DNA of 22,598 bases. It comes from a virus. Below are positions 14,938 through 21,413 of the stretch, piece after piece. The notes beneath the pieces are model-generated. The model ran no database searches. It saw nothing but the letters and a program-made list of their open reading frames with translations, and was not told the origin of the DNA. Location of the stretch: the IMG/VR virus record IMGVR_UViG_3300042907_002520, positions 1 to 22,598 of that record, one strand, 5' to 3'. Both the position numbers and the translations under genes were made by a program. Within the stretch, counting starts at the first letter, position 1. The number at the start of each line of letters is the position of its first letter.

Positions 14938-16603
14938 ACTCTTTACGAAGCGACCTATCGTAATGTTCGAATCTATCGTGTTCGGTAGGGGTAATTAAAA
15001 GTAAACCAGAAAATAATTCTCCCTTTTTAACGAGTTGGTACATATAACTCATCCAAGTTTGTTCAAACGGATGTGCCCAAGTTGTATCCAAAAACATTTT
15101 CTTACTTCCTGGTTTGGTTACAACTTGTGGCCAGTTACAATAATAAACCTCACCTGTTGCATAAGGTATTTGTTTGTGAGACAAAATCTTATTGAACTCT
15201 GTTTTAGGAGCGTTCGGGTCTAACCCAATTTGAGGTAATCTAGGTTTACCTGGCCAAAACTTAGACCTTACATCTTGTGGTACATTATACCAAGACCATT
15301 GAGTCCCATTATCACCGAAAAATTCTGAGTAGTTTAATTTTAAAAAATCAAAATTTTCTTTTTTACTGATTTCCAAAGATTTTTGATATATGTTTTTGAC
15401 ATACCTATTGAATCCGTTTCTACAAATGGTTTCTTTTCCGTTATAAAAAAACATATCGTCTTCGAAAAAGAACATAAAATCATGCCCTGTGTTTTCAAAA
15501 TGTTCGGCAATCCACTGTCTTCCCCCACAAATCCCTAAATTATCTTTTTTAATATGTTCAAAACCATGTTCATCACAAAGTTTCTGATATTCATCGAAAG
15601 TTGAATCATCAGTTGAATTATTTAAAAGATATTTTTTTGGTTTATTTAGAAAATCTGAATCATAATCTTGCATTGATTGAATCAAGGTACGGAATTGATT
15701 TGGACTGTTAAAAGTTATTACGTAAACACCGACGTTGTTTAAATCCAAGTTATTGTTCGAATTTACAACCGTCTCTGATTTAGTAATCAAATTATCATTT
15801 TTCAAATCTTCGAAAAACTTTCCTATTAAACCATTACCCTCAATTTCAAAGTAATTTATAATGTCAGAATGTTTATAACACATTATTGAAAATATAGATT
15901 CTTCAGTTCCCATATAACCCTCGTCCAAAGTTGTTTTCAAAAGGCCGTAATAGATTCCATTTATCTCACCAATAGTATCTTTTGGCCCTCCAAAAAAACC
16001 CCCACGAGCAACTTTATTTACTTTTGCTCCCGCTAGTTCATTTAACCTATTATATTCAAAACCGTGAATTTCCTTTTCTGCACCATATGGGAAACAAATA
16101 AACGAAAACTTGGAGATATATTTTTCTAATTTATCTAAAACTTTATCATGAGTAAAATAACCAGGGTGTACTGTATTTGTTAAACCACCATCAATCCAAA
16201 ACATGTATTGTGAATTGAATTTGTCCATAATCTTAGCGTCGTGAAGTAAAAAAACTTTAGACATTACTAAGGGGTTATACATCTCTAGTTTCGCTTGTGT
16301 AGAATCCTTTAACCACCCAACTTGATTGGTCCACTCTGTATCAGTTCTTATTTTTTGAATTTGATTATAAAATTCATTTTTGAACCACGACAAAGGACGA
16401 TTAATGAACTGAGTGTTTGATTTACTTCTTTTTTTAAAAACAAACTCTTCGAGTTCTTCTTCTCCAAAAATTATCAAATTAGCATCAACGTCTAATAGCT
16501 TATCAAACTTTTCTAAATAATGAGAAAATGGTCTTGCCCATCCTTCAGACAATCCATCCCTCCCTATATTCCAAATTCCCGTAACTAAAGTTATATTACT
16601 CAT
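14933..16603 (-). CDS. Two-domain glycosyltransferase: HtrL/YibB-like plus GT2-like
   Basis: The first 265 residues are of the HtrL/YibB (WlaTC) type: ITLVTGIWNIGR near the start, YNPLVMSKVFLL (109-120), FWIDGGL (135-141), GGFFGGPKD (201-209) and GTEESIFSIM (232-241). After a linker (roughly 270-290, SNNNLDLNN) a second domain begins with VGVYVITFNSPNQFRTLIQS (291-310), KYLLNNSTDDSTF (324-336), a DNLGICGGRQW segment (354-364) and the acidic metal site FFFEDDM (378-384). That is a GT-A fold of the GT2 kind. The enzyme would transfer sugars from nucleotide donors; donor and acceptor are unknown. It is the last of four overlapping glycosyltransferase-type genes; its start overlaps the previous gene by eight bases. 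Its N-terminal half is a paralogue of the upstream gene. Confidence 0.8.
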   Translation of the reverse strand: MSNITLVTGIWNIGRDGLSEGWARPFSHYLEKFDKLLDVDANLIIFGEEELEEFVFKKRSKSNTQFINRPLSWFKNEFYNQIQKIRTDTEWTNQVGWLKDSTQAKLEMYNPLVMSKVFLLHDAKIMDKFNSQYMFWIDGGLTNTVHPGYFTHDKVLDKLEKYISKFSFICFPYGAEKEIHGFEYNRLNELAGAKVNKVARGGFFGGPKDTIGEINGIYYGLLKTTLDEGYMGTEESIFSIMCYKHSDIINYFEIEGNGLIGKFFEDLKNDNLITKSETVVNSNNNLDLNNVGVYVITFNSPNQFRTLIQSMQDYDSDFLNKPKKYLLNNSTDDSTFDEYQKLCDEHGFEHIKKDNLGICGGRQWIAEHFENTGHDFMFFFEDDMFFYNGKETICRNGFNRYVKNIYQKSLEISKKENFDFLKLNYSEFFGDNGTQWSWYNVPQDVRSKFWPGKPRLPQIGLDPNAPKTEFNKILSHKQIPYATGEVYYCNWPQVVTKPGSKKMFLDTTWAHPFEQTWMSYMYQLVKKGELFSGLLLITPTEHDRFEHYDRSLRKES

Positions 16604-17477
16604 ATATTCTATTGAATTCTTCTAATATTCTATAAAAACTTTTATTTTCTTCAAACAATTTAGGATTTGTTCCTGGCGGACAATTGTCAGGACACCACCA
16701 AATGTCAAAATGTTTTCTAACAAAAAGGTCTGGGTCGTTATGCCACATTACAGTCATGAGAACTTCTTCGTGATGTACCCTTTCTTCAGGAGTAATCTTG
16801 TACGCATAATCTTCGAATAAAGTTACAACATCATCCCACAAATCTTTATGACCACCAAAGAGACCACCTATAACATGAATCTTTCTTTGATAATTTTTAT
16901 ACCATTTTGGGTTAACTGTACCTGACCAATAATTTCTATCGTTATCCTTTCCTAATATAAGAAACTTTCCTTCAGTGTCTTCGACTAAATTTTTAAGAAA
17001 ATCATTGTTGAATAAATTACTTTCGTAGTATTTTCCTTGTGGATGGTCACTTCCTACTAAGTACTTATTAGGTATAAGTCCGCAATGTGATAAACCAGCA
17101 TCAATCCAAAAATAATAATCGTAGGATTTATCCTCTAACCACCACCAACCAAACTTGGACCATTGAATTTCAATACATCTGTCCCCTGTTTTTGCGCTTT
17201 CATAATCTTTATATTTCAATAATAATTCTTGATATTTTGTTTGACGTAAATCAAAAACTTTGAATTCTAATTTTTGTGGTGAAACTCCGTGAGATTCATA
17301 AAAAAACCTTTGTAATCTTTCTATTTCTCTGTCAGAAGTATAACAAAGAAAATCTGCGTCGGTCATTTTCAAAAGTGATAATAAACTGTATTGATAATGG
17401 CCTCCTCTTGATGGTCTTCCTCCAATTTCAGTCCCCGATAAATCACTATAAATGCAAGTAATAAATTTAACTTTCAT
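16596..17477 (-). CDS. HtrL/YibB-like putative glycosyltransferase
   Basis: A 293-residue cytoplasmic-type protein sharing the core of the HtrL/YibB family: KVKFITCIYSDL at the start, YYFWIDAGLSHCG (121-133), a GGLFGGHKDLW block (204-214) and HHEEVLMTVMWHNDPDLF (235-252). These align one for one with FWIDGGL, GGFFGGPKD and GTEESIFSIMCYKHSDI in the next gene. The family is placed among glycosyltransferases of surface polysaccharides (the Campylobacter WlaTC proteins are in such loci), but activity of most members is inferred. The WID element is the likely metal/donor site. It overlaps the GT25 gene by 11 bases and the fusion gene by eight, so all are read from one transcript. Confidence 0.75.
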   Translation of the reverse strand: MKVKFITCIYSDLSGTEIGGRPSRGGHYQYSLLSLLKMTDADFLCYTSDREIERLQRFFYESHGVSPQKLEFKVFDLRQTKYQELLLKYKDYESAKTGDRCIEIQWSKFGWWWLEDKSYDYYFWIDAGLSHCGLIPNKYLVGSDHPQGKYYESNLFNNDFLKNLVEDTEGKFLILGKDNDRNYWSGTVNPKWYKNYQRKIHVIGGLFGGHKDLWDDVVTLFEDYAYKITPEERVHHEEVLMTVMWHNDPDLFVRKHFDIWWCPDNCPPGTNPKLFEENKSFYRILEEFNRIYE

Positions 17478-18198
17478 ATGTGTATTCTATATGTTGATTT
17501 GATTTTTTTAATTGAGACATACTGTTAAAATCATAACAATTATTTGGAACTTTAACTGGTGAATACAAATTCCAATTATATGTCTGTGCATAGTAATTAT
17601 TATAGTTACCACCTGAAACATCAGACCAACCTGATTGTTGTGGTCCAATTGGTAGTATTGGACAATAACTTTGATGCTTTGACATTATTTCTCTATAAAT
17701 GTAATCATCGATGGCATAATAACCTTCTTTCCAAGGTTCGGTCATTTCCAGAACTCTATCATAGATTGAATGATGGTACATAATCATATTTGTGGCAAAA
17801 ATACCACGTTCATGTTCTTTAGCGGGTGGTAAATTTGTTAGGTCTATCAATAAAGGATATTTTTCACTTCTGTTGACAGGTCTAGCAAGTGTTGGAGCAA
17901 GGTTAAAAACACCCCACTCAAATTCACCGATTTCTTCGATTTGTTTAATCAAAGATTTGGCATAAGGCATTATCACACAATCGTCTTCTATTACTAAAAT
18001 ACTTTCATACCCTTTTTCTTTTGCTTCTTTGATTAATGTGGTGTGTGAACGAGTACACCCAACATGACTGTTTGTATCGACCGCTTTAAAATGTTCGTAA
18101 TCCCAACCAATGTATTCCATTTCTTTAACAATGGATTCTAATCTGTCGGGTCTTCTTTCAAGATTTACTACGAACTTTGGTATTGAATTAAATTTCAT
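17467..18198 (-). CDS. Glycosyltransferase family 25 (LPS-type)
   Basis: The 243-residue protein has the GT25 hallmark order: VNLERRPDRLESI (11-23), a helix, AVDTNSHVGCTRSHTTLIKE (39-58) where GCxxSH is the family block, and ILVIEDDC (67-74), the acidic metal motif. Members add galactose or related sugars to lipooligosaccharide in bacteria, and animal relatives modify hydroxylysine of collagen. The size is that of a complete single domain. The C-terminal 40 residues are Tyr/Asn-rich. The start overlaps the stop of the GT60-like gene as TAATG. In this setting it most likely extends a glycan begun by the upstream enzyme, though modification of host LPS cannot be excluded. Confidence 0.88.
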   Translation of the reverse strand: MKFNSIPKFVVNLERRPDRLESIVKEMEYIGWDYEHFKAVDTNSHVGCTRSHTTLIKEAKEKGYESILVIEDDCVIMPYAKSLIKQIEEIGEFEWGVFNLAPTLARPVNRSEKYPLLIDLTNLPPAKEHERGIFATNMIMYHHSIYDRVLEMTEPWKEGYYAIDDYIYREIMSKHQSYCPILPIGPQQSGWSDVSGGNYNNYYAQTYNWNLYSPVKVPNNCYDFNSMSQLKKSNQHIEYTYES

Positions 18199-19463
18199 TA
18201 ACTTACGTGATTGTGGTTTAGTTGTCCTGTAATTCTATCACACCACCCTTTAGATTCGGAGTGTGGCCAAACCACCCAATACTTCGGTAAAACATCCGTT
18301 TGAAACTCTCTCCATATTTTACAATATTTGTCAGGGTCTCTGAAGTATCCCGCAATTTCATTTTTATCAGAATCTCTTCTATATATAGTTTCATCATTTG
18401 GACCATGGAATGCTACCACCCAAAAGTCATAGTCCTTTTCAGGTACTTGAGAATATCCAATATCTATACAATGTTTGTAAACGGAAGCAAAATCTTTTTT
18501 CCAATCTTCTTCTGTTTCGTAATTGTAAGGGTTAGGAGGATAATTTTTATCCAAAGTATATTTTTGAACCGCTCTTTTTTCAAATAATAACCCAGAGTAT
18601 TTTTCATAATCTCTTAAAGTTCTTACAGAACCAAACCCATATGGACCGTCATGGCCTTCTTGAGTTTCGCCATCCATACCAAAGAGTTTTCTATTTGTTA
18701 AATGTGAGTGTTTGTTTTTGTCGCCCCAAGTTCTATCATCGTCCCACTGTTTTGTTCTACCCTTACGTGTATACTCATGATATACCACAGGTATGTGTGG
18801 ATGGAATAAATCATATCCCCAAGTGTAAGCCCTTGCCGCAATTGATATTTCTTCACCGTGGAAATAATATTCAGGATTGTGTTGAACTTCTTTTGAAAAC
18901 TCTCCCAAGGTAAAACAGAAGTGTGCGGAATAAAACCTAGCAGTAACAGGTTTTGTCATTTCTCTCCAGCCTGGAATTGTTTCAGGTAAGAAAAACACTG
19001 CACCTTCAGGAATAAATCTATCAAAAACCATCCTCCACGCATCCTGTGCTCTTCCCGCAGGGTCATTATCAGGGTCAAAGGAGGGTACATAACCCGTAAG
19101 TAGAGGTTTTTTATACCCATCCTTTTGAAGACCCTTTATCATTTTGATTAGGATGTCGTCCCAATCTTTTACAAATCTCATATGTGAATCAATTTGTAGT
19201 GTATAACTTTCACCACTATATAGTTGTTGAACTTGATGTCTCGCCCAACAAACTCCTTTGGCTTCCTGATATGGTATATCTAAAATTTTAAATCTTTTAT
19301 CTTTTCTGAACTCGTCTAAATTATCAAAACCGTCGGTTTCGGAATATTGTCTTGCAATACCTAAAACCAAGTTTTTTGGTTTTTTTGCATTTTCCAACAT
19401 ATTTTTTATGGTTGTTAGAAGTTGTGGGTCACGATAAGATGCAATCTGAACAAATATTTTCAT
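18198..19463 (-). CDS. GT60-like polypeptide GlcNAc-transferase (Skp1-GlcNAcT family)
   Basis: The N-terminus IFVQIASYRDPQLLTTIKNM (3-22) is the signature of the GlcNAc-transferase family that includes Dictyostelium Skp1 GlcNAc-transferase and Trypanosoma mucin O-GlcNAc-transferases (CAZy GT60). Further family elements are KGVCWARHQVQQLY (69-82), YTLQIDSHMRFVKDWDD (87-103) with the D-x-H metal motif at 92-94, an HGEE block (about 222-225), and a WGYD/H-E-Y region near 235-252. In known members the acceptor is Ser, Thr or hydroxyproline of a protein, with alpha-GlcNAc as the first sugar. The C-terminal 90 residues (FHGPNDETIYRRDSD onward) are an extra domain I do not recognise. It is the first gene of the glycosyltransferase operon, directly after a terminator and next to a Thr-rich mucin-like protein, the obvious candidate substrate. 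Confidence 0.87.
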   Translation of the reverse strand: MKIFVQIASYRDPQLLTTIKNMLENAKKPKNLVLGIARQYSETDGFDNLDEFRKDKRFKILDIPYQEAKGVCWARHQVQQLYSGESYTLQIDSHMRFVKDWDDILIKMIKGLQKDGYKKPLLTGYVPSFDPDNDPAGRAQDAWRMVFDRFIPEGAVFFLPETIPGWREMTKPVTARFYSAHFCFTLGEFSKEVQHNPEYYFHGEEISIAARAYTWGYDLFHPHIPVVYHEYTRKGRTKQWDDDRTWGDKNKHSHLTNRKLFGMDGETQEGHDGPYGFGSVRTLRDYEKYSGLLFEKRAVQKYTLDKNYPPNPYNYETEEDWKKDFASVYKHCIDIGYSQVPEKDYDFWVVAFHGPNDETIYRRDSDKNEIAGYFRDPDKYCKIWREFQTDVLPKYWVVWPHSESKGWCDRITGQLNHNHVS

Positions 19464-19480
19464 TGAATGTATTTTGTATG

Positions 19481-19514
19481 AAAAATAAAAAACCCTCCAC
19501 GAAAGTAGAGGGTT
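19481..19514 (-). terminator. Rho-independent terminator between fibre genes and glycosyltransferase operon
   Basis: On the minus strand AACCCTC and GAGGGTT pair, extended by an inner AC/GT pair after one mismatch, with a TTTC loop, then TTTTTTATTTTT. It lies 26 bases past the stop of the 71-residue protein and 17 bases before the GT60-like start, so the glycosyltransferases need a promoter of their own in 19464-19480 or read-through. I see no clear promoter there. Confidence 0.85.
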
Positions 19515-19540
19515 ATTAATTTTATTGATAAAAGTTTTTT

Positions 19541-19756
19541 TTATGATTCGGGCGGAAAAACTCCTTCGTCTGTTAATACTATGGATGTATCAAAAGCTTC
19601 TGCCACTGTGTAAGTACCATCTATTAACCAAATTGTTTTAGTTTGGTCTGAAGATAAGGGCACTTGATATTCCCAAAGAGCATCATCACATCTTTGATAA
19701 CTGAAATTAACTTCAGTTTCTCCTGTGTTCGTTAAAATATATTTACTACATGCCAT
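19541..19756 (-). CDS. Stand-alone copy of mucin-like fibre N-terminal domain, 71 aa
   Basis: The whole protein matches residues 1-71 of the mucin-like protein encoded just upstream: 49 of 71 positions are identical by hand count, including MxCSK, ILTNTG, YQRC, YQVPL, QTKTIW, IDGTY and DEG-FPP. It stops exactly where the neighbour's Thr/Pro linker begins. It is probably a small beta domain (alternating strands, two conserved Cys) that attaches to the virion. It may occupy the same docking sites without a repeat arm, as a cap or as a length or valency control, or be the remains of a duplicated fibre gene that lost its arm. Its own TATTTATT motif lies 14 bases before the ATG, and a strong terminator follows. 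No recognised family. Confidence 0.8.
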   Translation of the reverse strand: MACSKYILTNTGETEVNFSYQRCDDALWEYQVPLSSDQTKTIWLIDGTYTVAEAFDTSIVLTDEGVFPPES

Positions 19757-19770
19757 AATTTGTGTTTTTT

Positions 19771-19778
19771 AATAAATA
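19771..19778 (-). promoter_or_regulatory. TATTTAT-type motif before 71-aa protein
   Basis: The minus strand reads TATTTATT, 14 bases before the ATG at 19756, in the 40-base gap after the mucin-like gene. Confidence 0.35.
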
Positions 19779-19796
19779 GTTGTTTGTCATAAAAAA

Positions 19797-21359
19797 TTAT
19801 GATGGTGTTGGTGTAGAAGTTGGTGTTTCAGTAGGAGTAGATGTTAAAGTTTCAGTTGGTGTGGAAGTTGGTGTTTCAGTAGGAGTTGGTGTCTCAGTTT
19901 CAGTAGGAGTAGATGTTAAAGTTTCGGTAGGTGTAGAAGTTGGTGTTTCAGTAGGAGTAGATGTTAAAGTTTCGGTAGGTGTAGAAGTTGGTGTTTCAGT
20001 AGGAGTGGATGTTAAAGTTTCAGTTGGGGTAGGAGTTGGTGTCTCAGTTTCAGTAGGAGTAGATGTTAAAGTTTCAGTAGGTGTAGAAGTTGGTGTTTCA
20101 GTAGGAGTTGTGGTTGGTGTAGAAGTCGGCGTTGGAGTCACCTCACATAACTCAATTGAATCGATATATCCTGTTCCTCCTGTTATCACATATACATTTG
20201 TTCCATCTGAATAATATCCATCTGATGCATAAAACGCAGGGTCTGCAGCATAATCAGTGTAAATATGGTCTCCAACTATCAAAGATTCGCCAGGTATTTG
20301 ATAATAATCAGTTGCGATATTAGTACAAGCCTCGTTAGGGTCTGTAAAACTATAACCCAAAGGTACTATTGTTGGATTGTGTAACGATGGGTCTGTGCAA
20401 GTCCCTATATAGCTTATAGAACCGTCACCTGAAAGTACAATTGCGCTATCGTAGTTACCACAATAGATTGCACTCCAAGATGGAACACCATTCATTTGAA
20501 TTGTGTTACCCGAACAATCTAAAAATTCAAATAAAGGTGCTGCTGGTCCATTATATGAAAAAGATATTTCCGAACAACTCTCAACTATATCTGTTGGAGT
20601 AGGTGTATTTGTTGGGGTTTGTGTTGCAGTTTCAGAAGGTGTAACCGTTGGTGTTGATGTAGGTGTTTCAGTTGGTGTTGATGTAGGTGTTTCTGTCATT
20701 GTTGGTGTTGGAGTTGGTGTAGGTCCACAATTTCCATAAGTAACAATTGTTGCTCCTGTGACACAACCAACTCCACATCCACCGTTCAAATAATATATAA
20801 CATTATCTTCTACATAATAACCAATTGGGTCACCTGTGTTAGGCCCAACTAGGTCAGTCCATGCTAATGTAGAATTTGCAAAACTTGTTCCATTAACAAA
20901 TATTGACGCCACTTGTTGACAATCACAGGCTTCTTGAGCTGTATTTTCGTTATGACAAATATTAAACAATTGTGTTCTCACAACATTTGTTGGTGTTGGA
21001 GTTTGTGTGGGAGTGGAAGTTGGAGTTTCAGTGTTAGTTGGTGTTGATGTAATTGTCGGAGTTTGGGTATTACTTGGAGTTATAGAAGGGGTTGGGGTGT
21101 TAGATGGTGTTGGAGTTGGGGTGACAGAAGACGGTGTTGGTGATGGTTCTGCCGGTGGAAACTCACCTTCGTCAACCAACGAAACTGAAAATTCAAATGA
21201 TTCTGAAATTTGATACGTACCATCAATAACCCATATTGTTTTAGTTTGTCCTATAGATAGTGGTACCTGATATACCCAAAGAGCGTCAGAACACCTTTGA
21301 TAATTAAAATTAATTTCTGTACTACCGGTATTTGTTAAAATGAATTTACTACAAGACAT
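19797..21359 (-). CDS. Mucin-like Thr/Pro-repeat fibre protein, 520 aa
   Basis: Domains in order: an N-terminal domain (1-69) shared with the 71-residue neighbour; a Ser/Thr/Pro linker (71-125); a Cys-containing domain (126-212); a second Thr/Pro linker (213-257); a Cys-rich domain (258-325) and a domain (about 340-407) related to 126-212; and a 113-residue C-terminal tail (408-520). In the tail every second residue is Thr, alternating with Pro, Glu, Ser or Leu. The tail has ten octapeptide units TETPTSTP or TETLTSTP in near-perfect tandem. Such sequences are extended, disordered and classic targets for O-glycosylation. There is no signal peptide or membrane segment, which fits a virion protein. 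I start at ATG 21359, because MSCSK aligns with the neighbour's MACSK; a TTG at 21383 would add eight unrelated residues. TATTTATT lies 13 bases upstream. Likely a flexible, glycosylated host- or mucus-contact fibre. Confidence 0.85.
   Translation of the reverse strand: MSCSKFILTNTGSTEINFNYQRCSDALWVYQVPLSIGQTKTIWVIDGTYQISESFEFSVSLVDEGEFPPAEPSPTPSSVTPTPTPSNTPTPSITPSNTQTPTITSTPTNTETPTSTPTQTPTPTNVVRTQLFNICHNENTAQEACDCQQVASIFVNGTSFANSTLAWTDLVGPNTGDPIGYYVEDNVIYYLNGGCGVGCVTGATIVTYGNCGPTPTPTPTMTETPTSTPTETPTSTPTVTPSETATQTPTNTPTPTDIVESCSEISFSYNGPAAPLFEFLDCSGNTIQMNGVPSWSAIYCGNYDSAIVLSGDGSISYIGTCTDPSLHNPTIVPLGYSFTDPNEACTNIATDYYQIPGESLIVGDHIYTDYAADPAFYASDGYYSDGTNVYVITGGTGYIDSIELCEVTPTPTSTPTTTPTETPTSTPTETLTSTPTETETPTPTPTETLTSTPTETPTSTPTETLTSTPTETPTSTPTETLTSTPTETETPTPTETPTSTPTETLTSTPTETPTSTPTPS
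19800..20138. repeat. Coding tandem repeat, 24-base units (Thr/Pro tail)
   Basis: Ten 24-base units encode TETPTSTP or TETLTSTP, often alternating as a 48-base unit. They are broken twice by a TETETPTP-type spacer. Units differ only by a few silent or Pro/Leu changes, so copy number could shift by slippage or recombination. Shorter, less regular Thr/Pro-coding tracts lie at 20589-20723 and 20985-21149. Confidence 0.9.
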
Positions 21360-21372
21360 CCTTTTTTTTATT

Positions 21373-21380
21373 AATAAATA
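21373..21380 (-). promoter_or_regulatory. TATTTAT-type motif before mucin-like gene
   Basis: The minus strand reads TATTTATT, part of a 12-base palindrome TTTATTAATAAA, 13 bases before the ATG at 21359, in the 54-base gap after the repeat fibre gene. The gap has no GC stem, so no terminator. Confidence 0.35.
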
Positions 21381-21413
21381 CAATCAAAAACAAAAAAAAG
21401 TTTACTAAATATA

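Noticed and set aside
19780-20214. Plus-strand open frame rich in Gly-Val repeats (also 20503-20739 and 21007-21213)
   Set aside because: It is the antisense of the Thr/Pro repeats; repetitive coding DNA leaves the other strand open. The sense frame has clear domains.
19797-21150. CRISPR-like array in the repeat region
   Set aside because: Repeats are contiguous, in frame and code for Thr/Pro; there are no unique spacers of constant length.
21360-21383. TTG start at 21383 for the mucin-like gene
   Set aside because: The eight added residues have no match in the 71-residue paralogue, whose start aligns with ATG 21359, and the TTG lies in the TATTTATT motif region.
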